Shown in pieces: positions 28,894-37,882 of a stretch of DNA of 40,352 nucleotides. Under the pieces are notes generated by a model. The model had not been told where the DNA came from, did no database searches, and saw only the letters and a program-made list of their open reading frames with translations. How positions within the stretch are numbered: position 1 is the first letter of the stretch; each line of letters starts with the position of its first letter. This stretch comes from Cryomorphaceae bacterium ASP10-05a (GTDB taxonomy: Bacteria > Bacteroidota > Bacteroidia > Flavobacteriales_D > Sanyastnellaceae), in assembly GCA_000981645.1 (NCBI GenBank), contig LAQC01000003.1, positions 128,488 through 168,839 of the forward strand, given 5' to 3'. The position numbers and the translations under genes are program-made.

Positions 28894-31089
28894 ATGAAAT
28901 CATATTTATTAGCATTATTAGCGCTTTGCAACGCACTACTTTTATCAGCTCAGACTGACATACAGGATCTTAGAGATAACTATGCTGTAGGTCAAGTAGT
29001 GACTATTACAGGAATAGTTACTCATGGAGAAGAAATGGGTTCTTCTGTTAGGTATATGCAAGATGAATCTGCAGGGATAGCTATATATTCTGGAGCTTGG
29101 GAAGGTTTTACTACTCCTTCTAGAGGAGACGAAATCACTGTGACAGGAGAAATCACTGAGTTTAACGGGTTATTAGAAGTAGGGCCCAATTTAAGTGCTG
29201 TTACTATTAATAGCACAGGGAATGAACTTCCAGATTTTGAATACATAGATCTATCTGATTTTAATGAAGGTGTAGAAGGAGAACTTGTAAATTTTGATGG
29301 AGCTCAATTCCAGGATGGAGGAAGTACCTTTGCCGGAAATAACACTTATACTTTCATTCATGAGGGTGAGCAGTCTATAATATACCTTAGAACAGGCAGC
29401 GCTTTGGAAGGACAGATTATCCCAGCTGGACAGATTACGCTGAGAGGGATAGTGTCTCAGTTTACTTTTGATGGTTTTGGTGGATATCAACTGTTGCCTA
29501 GAGATATGGAAGACTTAATTTCCAATTCAACTATTAATCTAGCCTCTCAGTTGACTCAGTCATCTCACGATGAAAGTTCTATTACCTTAAATTGGTTAAC
29601 GGATACTCCAGGTACTACAGTGCTTTATTATGGAACAGATGCTGACAACCTAACTGAGACGGCTTCGGATATGGCAGCAGTAACGAGTCATGAGGTGACT
29701 ATGACTGGTTTAGAGCCAGGAACAGTGTACTTCGTTTATGCTGAGTCGGCTAATGATGATTCTGCAGTTCAGTCAAGCGTATCTTCATTCGTCACAGTAA
29801 GTGAGTCAAGCGGAGATATTCATGTTTATTTTACTGGGTCTGTAGATACGAGCGTTGCAACGCTAGATGAGGCTATCTCTCTAGGAGCAGCTACCAATGA
29901 TACTATAGCAGCATATATAGACAGAGCACTATCTACGATTGATTTAGCGGTTTATAATAATAACGACCAAACGATTATGAACGCGGTGGATGATGCTTAT
30001 GATAGAGGGGTTCAAATTAGGTACATTACTCAAGGTTCTAATGCTAACATAGGGTTAGGTCAAATAAATTCTGAAATTCCAGTTTTAGAAAGGCAAGACG
30101 AAAATGGTTCTGGAATGCATAATAAGTTTGTAATCATTGACGCTGATGATACCGATAACTGTGCTCTAATTACAGGCTCTACAAACTTCACTACGAACGG
30201 ATTAGTTGAGGATTATAACAATGTAGTATTCTTTCAAGATCAATCGATTTGTAGAGGGTATAGAGTTGAGTTTGAGGAAATGTGGGGTGGAAGCGGTTCA
30301 CAGCCAATAGTAGGGAACAGTAAGTTTAGTTCGCTTAAACTAAATAACACGCCCAAGCAATATACTATAGGTGGTGTGCCTGTTGAAGCCTATTTTTCAC
30401 CAACTGATGGTGTAACTGATGCTATTAAGTCGGCTATCCAGACAACTGACTCTGATTTAGATTTTGCCCTTTTAGTGCTCACTAGAGATGATTTAACAGA
30501 GGCTATCATAGAAGAAGACAACCTCTTTTTAGTAGTAGCTAGAGGCATGATAGAACAAGTAAGTGGGAATGGATCAGATTTTCAAACGTTATTAGATGGC
30601 GGTGTAGATACAGAGAGTCATGAGGGTATTTTTCCTCAGCTTCACCATAAATACTGTATCATAGATCACAGCAGTCCAGATTCAGATCCGCTAGTAATTA
30701 CTGGTTCTCATAACTGGAGCTCTTCAGCAGAAACTGTAAATGATGAAAATACAGTGATCATTCATGACGCGAGTATAGCCAATCAGTTTTACCAAGAATG
30801 GTATCAAAGATGGTCTGAGTTAACTGTAGGAGTGGAGGAAGTAGAAAATCAGTGGGATGTGAGGTTTTATCCTAACCCTGCATCAGATGTAGTTAACTTG
30901 TACGTGAATAACACTGGAAGCTCTAAACTATCTGTCAGCTTGCTAGACATTACTGGAAAAGAGGTTTATCAGTCAAGTTTACAAGGTAAAAAGCATCTAT
31001 TAGATGTATCCTCTATGAGCCATGGGGTTTATACGCTAATGATTCATGATGGACAGTATTCTTATGCTCAGAAGTTAGTTATTCGCTAA
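28894..31089 (+). CDS. Secreted OB-fold / FN3 / tandem PLD-like (HKD) protein with T9SS C-terminal domain; candidate extracellular nuclease or phosphodiesterase
   Basis: N-terminal VVTITGIVTHGEEMGSSVRYMQDESAGIAIYSG (OB-like); FN3 ITLNWLTDTPGTTVLYYGTDADNLTE; two HKD motifs HNKFVIIDADDTDNCALITGSTNFT and HHKYCIIDHSSPDSDPLVITGSHNWS; C-terminal VRFYPNPASDVVNLYV...GVYTLMIHDGQYSYAQKLVIR. Confidence 0.85.
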   Translation: MKSYLLALLALCNALLLSAQTDIQDLRDNYAVGQVVTITGIVTHGEEMGSSVRYMQDESAGIAIYSGAWEGFTTPSRGDEITVTGEITEFNGLLEVGPNLSAVTINSTGNELPDFEYIDLSDFNEGVEGELVNFDGAQFQDGGSTFAGNNTYTFIHEGEQSIIYLRTGSALEGQIIPAGQITLRGIVSQFTFDGFGGYQLLPRDMEDLISNSTINLASQLTQSSHDESSITLNWLTDTPGTTVLYYGTDADNLTETASDMAAVTSHEVTMTGLEPGTVYFVYAESANDDSAVQSSVSSFVTVSESSGDIHVYFTGSVDTSVATLDEAISLGAATNDTIAAYIDRALSTIDLAVYNNNDQTIMNAVDDAYDRGVQIRYITQGSNANIGLGQINSEIPVLERQDENGSGMHNKFVIIDADDTDNCALITGSTNFTTNGLVEDYNNVVFFQDQSICRGYRVEFEEMWGGSGSQPIVGNSKFSSLKLNNTPKQYTIGGVPVEAYFSPTDGVTDAIKSAIQTTDSDLDFALLVLTRDDLTEAIIEEDNLFLVVARGMIEQVSGNGSDFQTLLDGGVDTESHEGIFPQLHHKYCIIDHSSPDSDPLVITGSHNWSSSAETVNDENTVIIHDASIANQFYQEWYQRWSELTVGVEEVENQWDVRFYPNPASDVVNLYVNNTGSSKLSVSLLDITGKEVYQSSLQGKKHLLDVSSMSHGVYTLMIHDGQYSYAQKLVIR
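28926..28934 (-). repeat. GCGTTGCAA iterated motif (half form; local sequence GCTTTGCAACGC)
   Basis: In the signal-peptide region of the PLD-like gene, GCG CTT TGC AAC GCA = ALCNA, a third frame. Confidence 0.8.
29851..29864. repeat. AGCGTTGCAACGCT perfect 14-bp palindrome (contains the 12-mer core)
   Basis: In the PLD-like gene, AGC GTT GCA ACG CTA = SVATL. Confidence 0.9.
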
Positions 31090-31090
31090 G

Positions 31091-31111
31091 TTTGCTCTAA
31101 TTTAGAGCAAA
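31091..31111. promoter_or_regulatory. Perfect 9-bp inverted repeat overlapping the fcl start codon
   Basis: TTTGCTCTA-ATT-TAGAGCAAA; the last A is the A of the ATG at 31111. No T-tract follows. Confidence 0.5.
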
Positions 31112-32055
31112 TGGAATTCTCGAATACATCCGGAAAAATATATATAGCAGGCCATAATGGTATGGTCGGCTCAGCTATTCATAGAGGCTTACTCAAGAAA
31201 GGCTATACTAATATAGTAACTCGTTCTTCTAAAGAGCTAGACCTAAGAAATCAGAATGACGTAAATGATTTCTTTAAGTCTGAAAAACCAGATTTCGTTT
31301 TTTTAGCTGCAGCTAAGGTTGGAGGGATTCTGGCCAATAGCACATACAGAGCAGAATTTCTCTATGACAATCTGATGATTCAGACAAACATCATTCATGC
31401 AAGCTATACCCATAAAGTTTCTAAGCTATTATTCTTAGGCTCGTCATGTATTTATCCTAAAATGGCTAAGCAGCCACTTAGAGAAGAGGCGCTTTTAACT
31501 GGAGAGTTAGAGCCGACTAATGAGCCGTATGCTATAGCTAAGATTGCTGGAATTAAAATGTGCGAGGCATACAGAGACCAATACGGTGTTAACTTCATTT
31601 CTGCCATGCCTACAAATCTTTATGGCCCTAATGATAATTATGATTTAAAAAGTAGTCATGTCCTTCCTGCCTTACTTAGGAAATTCCATGAAGCTAAAGT
31701 TTCAGGAGATTCGGAAGTTCAGTGCTGGGGAACTGGCTCCCCTATGCGTGAGTTCTTGCATGTAGATGATTTAGCAGCGGGCTGTCTTCATTTAATGCTA
31801 ACTTATGATCAAAAAGAATTCGTGAACATTGGGACAGGAACCGATGTGACGATAAAGGAGTTGGCAGAGACCATAGCTTCTATTGTTGGGTATAATGGAG
31901 AGCTCGTTTGGGATTCTACCAAGCCAGACGGAACACCTAGAAAACTTATGGATGTAAGTCGAATTCACGCCTCAGGATGGAAGCATGAAATAGACCTCAA
32001 AGAAGGCATTGAACAAGTATATAAAGAATTTACGAGTAATGAATTGGCGCTTTAA
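31111..32055 (+). CDS. fcl: GDP-L-fucose synthase
   Basis: [19 protein letters not shown]...[44 protein letters not shown]...LYGPNDNYD...[12 protein letters not shown]. Confidence 0.95.
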   Translation: MEFSNTSGKIYIAGHNGMVGSAIHRGLLKKGYTNIVTRSSKELDLRNQNDVNDFFKSEKPDFVFLAAAKVGGILANSTYRAEFLYDNLMIQTNIIHASYTHKVSKLLFLGSSCIYPKMAKQPLREEALLTGELEPTNEPYAIAKIAGIKMCEAYRDQYGVNFISAMPTNLYGPNDNYDLKSSHVLPALLRKFHEAKVSGDSEVQCWGTGSPMREFLHVDDLAAGCLHLMLTYDQKEFVNIGTGTDVTIKELAETIASIVGYNGELVWDSTKPDGTPRKLMDVSRIHASGWKHEIDLKEGIEQVYKEFTSNELAL

Positions 32056-33514
32056 TATATATAAAGCGTTAGTTTGGTTTGGGGTTTTACTTATAGCCAT
32101 AAACGTATCCGGCCAGTTGGATTTGTTTCCACTGCAGCAGGATTATATTGAAGAGTCTAGATATTCTTATGGAGATTTAGACTCAGCTACTCATACTTCT
32201 ATACTGCCATTTTCTGTAAAAGACTCAGAGCTATCTGAGTCTTATTTTTACAATGACACCTCGCTATATTACAGTCTTTTAGCAGCCAAGGTTTTTAAGG
32301 ATGACTTGTTTTCCATAAACGAAGAAGATTTTGTGCTCAGAATAAACCCACTATTCGATTTTAGAGGAGCCAAGGATTTGATAGATACCAGTACTTATGC
32401 GGATACTACTCTATTTATACAGAATTCTAGAGGATTTAAAATGGATGGTAAAATAGGAAAGCGGCTCTTTTTCCAAACAGGATTTTTAGAAAGTCAGTCT
32501 TACTTACCGAGTTGGCAGAAAACCTATGCAGATACTAATCTGGTCATCCCTGGAATGGGCAGACATAAGGCGTATAAAGACAATGGGTTTGATTATGCCC
32601 AATCTTATGGATGGGTAAACTACTTTCCTGCTAAAAACATCAATCTCTTCTTTGGCCATGGAAAAATGTTCTCAGGACATGGCTATAGGTCACATTTATT
32701 AAGTCACCAAAGTTTTAATTTCCCCCATTTAAAAGCCTCAGCTACTCTTCTAAAGGGGAAATTAAAAGCTATGTGGAGTCTAGCAGCGTTGCAATCTCTA
32801 ACCAGGCAACCTTTGGGGGAAGTTCCAGAATCACTATTCAAGAAAAAATCAGCTACATTTTCTTCGATAAGTTATTTGGTAGGAAAAAGAGTAGAACTGT
32901 CAGTTTTTGAAACCAATATATGGAAGAGGTACAGTGAGTTTTCTGGGACTGTTCCTCTAAATGGACTAGCGTATGCTCCTGTGCCATTATTAGGATATTT
33001 AACACAGCGAGTAGATTCTCTTCAGTCAGCTAGAATTGGATTTAATGGACTCTTAAAAATCTCAAATAGAATTCAGTTTTATTCTCAATATCTAATAGAG
33101 ACTGAAGGCCTTCAATTGGGAATTCGAATAAACGAATTGGGGATAAAAGGATTAAGAGTCCAGGCAGAATATAATCAAGCTAACAAGGTGACTGAAATGG
33201 ACCCACTAGTCAGTTTTAGTCATTTAAATGAAGGGCTAGGACATCCAGTTCAAGATACTTTTGATGAGGTGTTTATTTCTGTAAACTACATCAAAAACCG
33301 CTGGGTAGGTAAAGTGTCTTACTCCCAATTAAATAGCTTAACAGACAGAAAAACCCTAGATGTGAATGCAGCTTACCGAGTAAACGCTAAAACTAATTTA
33401 AAAATAGCCTTGGGTTACCTATATAGACATCAAGGACAAGGAAGTAGCTCTCAATCTGGGCTTTTCTACTTTGGTGTGAAAACTTCTGTATTTGATTCCT
33501 TCTATAATTTTTAA
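32039..33514 (+). CDS. Outer-membrane beta-barrel protein, capsule-assembly Wzi-like family (paralogue 1)
   Basis: Signal peptide ending [39 protein letters not shown] motif; beta-barrel pattern. ATG 32039 overlaps the 3' end of fcl. Confidence 0.65.
   Translation: MNWRFNIYKALVWFGVLLIAINVSGQLDLFPLQQDYIEESRYSYGDLDSATHTSILPFSVKDSELSESYFYNDTSLYYSLLAAKVFKDDLFSINEEDFVLRINPLFDFRGAKDLIDTSTYADTTLFIQNSRGFKMDGKIGKRLFFQTGFLESQSYLPSWQKTYADTNLVIPGMGRHKAYKDNGFDYAQSYGWVNYFPAKNINLFFGHGKMFSGHGYRSHLLSHQSFNFPHLKASATLLKGKLKAMWSLAALQSLTRQPLGEVPESLFKKKSATFSSISYLVGKRVELSVFETNIWKRYSEFSGTVPLNGLAYAPVPLLGYLTQRVDSLQSARIGFNGLLKISNRIQFYSQYLIETEGLQLGIRINELGIKGLRVQAEYNQANKVTEMDPLVSFSHLNEGLGHPVQDTFDEVFISVNYIKNRWVGKVSYSQLNSLTDRKTLDVNAAYRVNAKTNLKIALGYLYRHQGQGSSSQSGLFYFGVKTSVFDSFYNF
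32786..32794 (+). repeat. GCGTTGCAA iterated motif (half form)
   Basis: In Wzi-like paralogue 1, GCG TTG CAA = ALQ. Confidence 0.8.
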
Positions 33515-33540
33515 TAACTTGCCACTAAAATCAATCAATC

Positions 33541-34626
33541 TTGACCGAACTTTTTTTAGCATTTCTGACCGCTTTCGGAGTCGTGCTAGTGGCTATGCCC
33601 TCCTTAATTAAAGTAGCTAAGATTAAGAATTTAGTAGACGAGCCAGGCGACGACCGTAAAGTCCATAGAAAAAGCGTACCTACTATTGGAGGTATTATGA
33701 TTTTCGCGGGAACTATACTCGCATTCTGTCTTTTCTTTCCCACTGATGATATAGGCTTTGCATTTGATGTAAAGGAGGCTGTTCATGATTTCCAGTACAT
33801 TATAGCTTGTCTCTTTATTCTCTTTTTCGTAGGAACTAAAGACGATATTATTGGGTTTAGCCCAACTAAAAAGCTCATCGCCCATTTGTTAGTAGGAAGT
33901 ATTCTAGTATTTATGGCCGATTTTCGTATTACTAGTCTTTACGGGCTGTTTAGACTTGATGGAGATTTGCCTTATTGGTTTAGTGCTCCATTTTCTGTTT
34001 TTGTCTATATAGTCATCGTAAATGCGGTAAACCTCATAGATGGGGTAGACGGTTTAGCCGCTGGAGTTGGTTTTATTTCAAGTGTGGCCTTTGCCTGTTG
34101 GTTTTTTATTATCGGTCATTTCCCATTTGCTGTGTTAGCTACTTCGCTGGCAGGAGCTTTGTTAGGGTTTCTGATCTTCAACTTCAATCCCGCTAAAATA
34201 TTTATGGGAGATTCAGGCTCTTTGACTATTGGTTTAATAATGTATGTTTTGGCCATTGGAATGATTGAGCAGCAAGGCTTGCACCAGGACTTAATCATTA
34301 CCTCAATATCCCGTCCTGTGCTTGCTATGGCTATTCTGGCTTATCCACTTTTAGACACTATCAGAGTATTCACCTTGAGAGCTTTAAAAGGAACCTCTCC
34401 TTTCAGTGCAGATAGAAACCACTTACATCATCATCTGCTAGACTTAGGCTTGAGCCATAAACAAACGGTATTAGTGGTCTATGCGTTCAGTTTAATTATT
34501 ATAGCCTTAGTGTTTCTAACTTCTGTTCACTCTCCCAATGTTAGCTTTTTGATAGTAGGAGTCACTGCATTTGTACTTACTCAATGTATTTTCATTTTTA
34601 AGAATTTCAGAAAAGTTAATTCATGA
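33541..34626 (+). CDS. MraY/WecA-like undecaprenyl-phosphate glycosyl-1-phosphate transferase (GT4), TTG start
   Basis: DDRKVHRKSVPTIGGIMIF...GTKDDIIGFSPTKKLIAH...NAVNLIDGVDGLAAG...FMGDSGSLTIGL...DRNHLHHHLLDLGLSH. Confidence 0.92.
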   Translation: MTELFLAFLTAFGVVLVAMPSLIKVAKIKNLVDEPGDDRKVHRKSVPTIGGIMIFAGTILAFCLFFPTDDIGFAFDVKEAVHDFQYIIACLFILFFVGTKDDIIGFSPTKKLIAHLLVGSILVFMADFRITSLYGLFRLDGDLPYWFSAPFSVFVYIVIVNAVNLIDGVDGLAAGVGFISSVAFACWFFIIGHFPFAVLATSLAGALLGFLIFNFNPAKIFMGDSGSLTIGLIMYVLAIGMIEQQGLHQDLIITSISRPVLAMAILAYPLLDTIRVFTLRALKGTSPFSADRNHLHHHLLDLGLSHKQTVLVVYAFSLIIIALVFLTSVHSPNVSFLIVGVTAFVLTQCIFIFKNFRKVNS

Positions 34627-36116
34627 TTAGGAAGTTATCGGTAGTAACTTTACTGCTGTATAGCCATTTTTTATTGGGACAAGAGAGAAGCCAGGACTCT
34701 TTGGCGCTAAACTCTCCTGTACTTATTCAGGAGTTTTATACGCCAGCTTCTTTTTCCGAATATCAAGGAAATGAGATTAAATTTCCTCTTAAAGTAAAAG
34801 CTAATTTAGATTTCCTCCTTAACACAGGAGGCTCTTTTTTCAACGAAGTATCTCCTGTTTACGCTGGTTATTTTAATGCGGGAGTAGTAATGAAAAACCG
34901 AAATAAAATCTTAAGCTTAGATTACTCTTTGGCTAGCTCAGGTTTAGGTGATTACATGTCTGAATTTGTAGACAGCACGGGAGTCCTGTCAGGGTTTGGC
35001 GTTGCAACGCAAGAAAAATTCGGCTATTTGGCCAATAGAATACGAGGAAGGTTTAATTGGCAAATGTCCAAGCATTTTAATGCAGAGATAGGAAATCACA
35101 CGAATTTTTGGGGGAATGGATACAGATCTATGGTTCTAGGAGAGAATACGACTCCATATCCATATTTAAAACTTACCACAAAAGTTTGGAAAATTAAGTA
35201 CACTAATTTATTTATGCAGCTCCGAGACCTGCAACCAGACGTGCCATGGAAAGACTCCAGGCAGAAATATGTAGCACTACACGCTATAGATTTTAAAGTT
35301 AATGAACGCTTTTCGTTTACCGTATTTGAATCCGTGGTTTGGCAATCCTCGGACACCTTATCCAACAGGAGTTTTGATATCAATTACTTAAACCCTGTAA
35401 TATTCTACAGACCAGTAGAGTTTAGTCAAGGGTCTGCCGATAATGTTCTGCTAGGAATCGCGGCTCGATTAAGTTTGGATAAAAACTTCATGTGGTATGG
35501 TCAGCTTTTTCTAGATGAGTTTTTACTATCAGAAGTGAAAAAGCGCGAAGGTTGGTGGGCAAATAAAGTAGGCATGCAAATAGGCGTTCAAGCGGCTAAT
35601 TTATTGCCAGGATTTTGGGCTTATTCAGAATTTAATAGTGCTCGACCCTTTACCTATACACACGGGAGTGTGCTTCAGAATTATGGCCATAGAAATCAGT
35701 CTTTAGCTCACCCATTAGGAACTAATTTTTATGAGTGGTCTACTGGGGCTCAGCTAGAAAAAAAGGAGTGGACCTTCACGGGAAGGTTTAATTGGGCGCT
35801 TTATGGGCGAGACTTAAATGGAGATAATTATGGAGGAGATATTTATAGGTCTTATAAGCAGCCTTATAGGACTTTCGATAACCAAATAGGTCAAGGAAAC
35901 ACCCACCATTCCTATATCACGCAGTTAACCGCTTCTAGAAAGATATTGAAAAACAGGGATGTGTTCTTTTTCGGAAGTTACACTTGGCGTCATGTACAAA
36001 ATCAGTTTGAATTAAATGATGAGCATGTTTTTTCCTTCGGAATAAGCTCCTCAGTCTATAAGATAAGCTCTAAAAATTCTAATGGAGCTTTGCCCAATTT
36101 ATCGAATGATTTTTGA
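34623..36116 (+). CDS. Outer-membrane beta-barrel protein, capsule-assembly Wzi-like family (paralogue 2)
   Basis: Signal peptide HFLLGQ; EIGNHTNFWGNGYRSMVLGENTTPYPYLKLTTKVWKIKYTNLFMQL; ATG overlaps the stop of the WecA-like gene by 4 nt. Confidence 0.65.
   Translation: MIRKLSVVTLLLYSHFLLGQERSQDSLALNSPVLIQEFYTPASFSEYQGNEIKFPLKVKANLDFLLNTGGSFFNEVSPVYAGYFNAGVVMKNRNKILSLDYSLASSGLGDYMSEFVDSTGVLSGFGVATQEKFGYLANRIRGRFNWQMSKHFNAEIGNHTNFWGNGYRSMVLGENTTPYPYLKLTTKVWKIKYTNLFMQLRDLQPDVPWKDSRQKYVALHAIDFKVNERFSFTVFESVVWQSSDTLSNRSFDINYLNPVIFYRPVEFSQGSADNVLLGIAARLSLDKNFMWYGQLFLDEFLLSEVKKREGWWANKVGMQIGVQAANLLPGFWAYSEFNSARPFTYTHGSVLQNYGHRNQSLAHPLGTNFYEWSTGAQLEKKEWTFTGRFNWALYGRDLNGDNYGGDIYRSYKQPYRTFDNQIGQGNTHHSYITQLTASRKILKNRDVFFFGSYTWRHVQNQFELNDEHVFSFGISSSVYKISSKNSNGALPNLSNDF
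34999..35010. repeat. GCGTTGCAACGC perfect 12-bp palindrome
   Basis: In Wzi-like paralogue 2, GGC GTT GCA ACG CAA = GVATQ. Confidence 0.9.
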
Positions 36117-36149
36117 TAATTTCTATACATTTAGTCTTAAGAATTCGAC

Positions 36150-36157
36150 TACTTTTG
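36150..36157 (+). promoter_or_regulatory. -7 element (TACTTTTG) upstream of cyoE
   Basis: TAnnTTTG consensus 18 nt before the TTG start; no clean -33 TTTG. Confidence 0.4.
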
Positions 36158-36175
36158 TACGCTCAATAGTTCATT

Positions 36176-37078
36176 TTGACAGCAGCGATATTAAATCAAA
36201 TAAGTTATATTAAGTCTATTAAAATAAAAGACTTAGCCGAGTTGATGAAGCTTAAATTGTCGGCCTTGGTCGTATTGTCGGCTGTGTTGGGTTATTTCAT
36301 GGGGACATCTTCTCCTGAAATTTTGCAAATTGTTTACGTAATGCTCGGAGGGATGCTCCTTACAGGAGGTTCTAATGGTTTTAATCAGGTTTGGGAAAGA
36401 AACCAGGACGCTTTGATGAAGCGCACCATGAATAGACCTCTTCCGACAGGAAGTCTCTCCGTGGAAGCCGCTATAGTTTGGAGTACGATTGTTTCTACAG
36501 CTGGTATTTCTATTCTTTGGTTTTTGTTAAACCCTTTCTGCGGAATTTTAGGTGTGCTAGCGTTGTATAGTTATGTTTTTCTTTATACCCCATTAAAAAG
36601 AGTAAATAGTGTGGGCGTTACTGTTGGAGCTTTTCCGGGAGCCATACCTCCGATGTTAGGCTATGTGGCTGCAAGTGGATCTTTTGGGTTAGAGCCAGGG
36701 TTGTTGTTTGCGTTGCAATTTATGTGGCAGTTTCCTCATTTTTGGGCTATCGCGTGGGTAGCTAAAAAAGATTATGATAATGGGGGGTTCAAAATGCTCC
36801 CATTTAATAAGGGTAAAACCACATTTACGGCATTTTATATTGCCTTGTCTGCTTTCGTGCTAATCCCTGTAAGTATTTTGCCATGGTTCATAGGGAGTGA
36901 GGGTCCTATGATAGGAAATGTCGCAGGAGTCTCAACTTTAATTATCGGGATACTTTATTTCATGGTAGCTCTTAGGTTTGCATTAACAAAGGATGATAAA
37001 TACGCTAAGCAAGTAATGTTTGGCTCTTTTATCTATCTCCCTGTAGTACAGTTATTATTCGTTCTAGATAAAATTTAA
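36176..37078 (+). CDS. cyoE: Protoheme IX farnesyltransferase (heme O synthase)
   Basis: LMKLKLSALVVLSAVLGYFMG...GGSNGFNQVWERNQDALMKRTMNRPLPTG...YTPLKRVNSVGVTVGAFPGAIPPMLGYVAASG. TTG start. Confidence 0.96.
   Translation: MTAAILNQISYIKSIKIKDLAELMKLKLSALVVLSAVLGYFMGTSSPEILQIVYVMLGGMLLTGGSNGFNQVWERNQDALMKRTMNRPLPTGSLSVEAAIVWSTIVSTAGISILWFLLNPFCGILGVLALYSYVFLYTPLKRVNSVGVTVGAFPGAIPPMLGYVAASGSFGLEPGLLFALQFMWQFPHFWAIAWVAKKDYDNGGFKMLPFNKGKTTFTAFYIALSAFVLIPVSILPWFIGSEGPMIGNVAGVSTLIIGILYFMVALRFALTKDDKYAKQVMFGSFIYLPVVQLLFVLDKI
36710..36718 (+). repeat. GCGTTGCAA iterated motif (half form)
   Basis: In cyoE, GCG TTG CAA = ALQ. Confidence 0.8.
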
Positions 37079-37090
37079 ATACCATTTATA

Positions 37091-37858
37091 ATGTCAGAAT
37101 CTACACTTTCTTTAGTCACAGAAACAAAAAAAAAGAAGGTGGATGTGTTCGAAGGTCATCCACTTGAAGTAAAAGAGAGAACAAAGAAGATGCTTATGTA
37201 TCTTATTCTTTTTGCTGTTCTTATGATGTTTGGTGGATTTACTTCCGCGTTTATAGTAATGGCGCCCCAGGCATACTGGGTACATCCAGAGCCAGTTTCA
37301 GGATTGCTTGCAAGTAATATAATTATTGTTATATCCAGTTTGTTTTTAATAGGCGCAGGATATACAGCTAGTAAAGGGAAAAGGCAGGCTACTACCATAC
37401 TACTAGTTCTTACTTTTCTATCCGGAATCGGTTTTACGCTCAGCCAGTGGAATGGATGGCTACAATTAAATGATAAAGGATTGTTTGTTTCGCATAATGA
37501 AATCGGTGATGTTACAGGAGAATATGGGGTTGATTATATGATAACCTATAATTCGCTACCTGTAATTTTTGAAAATGGACAGTTCTATAAAGGAACAGAC
37601 AAGGAAAGGCTTGAACCAGTCACTCAGGTGATGCAAAAGCAAAAAGATAATTCTACCAGTTTACTTTTCCTGTTTATTGCCATACACGCATTCCATTTAG
37701 TGTTAGGATTAATTTACTTGATAATTAACATAGTAAGGAGTGTAAGAGGGACTTTTTCAAATGGAAACATAATAAGTTTAAGGACTCAAGGCATTTACTG
37801 GCACTTTATGGGAATATTGTGGCTGTATTTGTACGCTTTTTTGTTCATTATTTACTAA
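37091..37858 (+). CDS. Heme-copper oxidase subunit III (first copy)
   Basis: Polytopic; MMFGGFTSAFIVMAPQAYWVHPEP...LFLFIAIHAFHLVLGLIYLIINIV...IYWHFMGILWLYLYAFLFIIY. Confidence 0.9.
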   Translation: MSESTLSLVTETKKKKVDVFEGHPLEVKERTKKMLMYLILFAVLMMFGGFTSAFIVMAPQAYWVHPEPVSGLLASNIIIVISSLFLIGAGYTASKGKRQATTILLVLTFLSGIGFTLSQWNGWLQLNDKGLFVSHNEIGDVTGEYGVDYMITYNSLPVIFENGQFYKGTDKERLEPVTQVMQKQKDNSTSLLFLFIAIHAFHLVLGLIYLIINIVRSVRGTFSNGNIISLRTQGIYWHFMGILWLYLYAFLFIIY

Positions 37859-37882
37859 AATTGCAAGAAATTACAACGACTG

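Noticed and set aside
25881-28935. 13-bp inverted repeat (TGCGTTGCAAAGC ... GCTTTGCAACGCA) flanking the TonB receptor gene, as a possible invertible segment
   Set aside because: Both copies belong to the genome-scattered GCGTTGCAA motif and lie inside the flanking coding sequences. Inversion would scramble the LTD and PLD proteins, and no recombinase gene is nearby.
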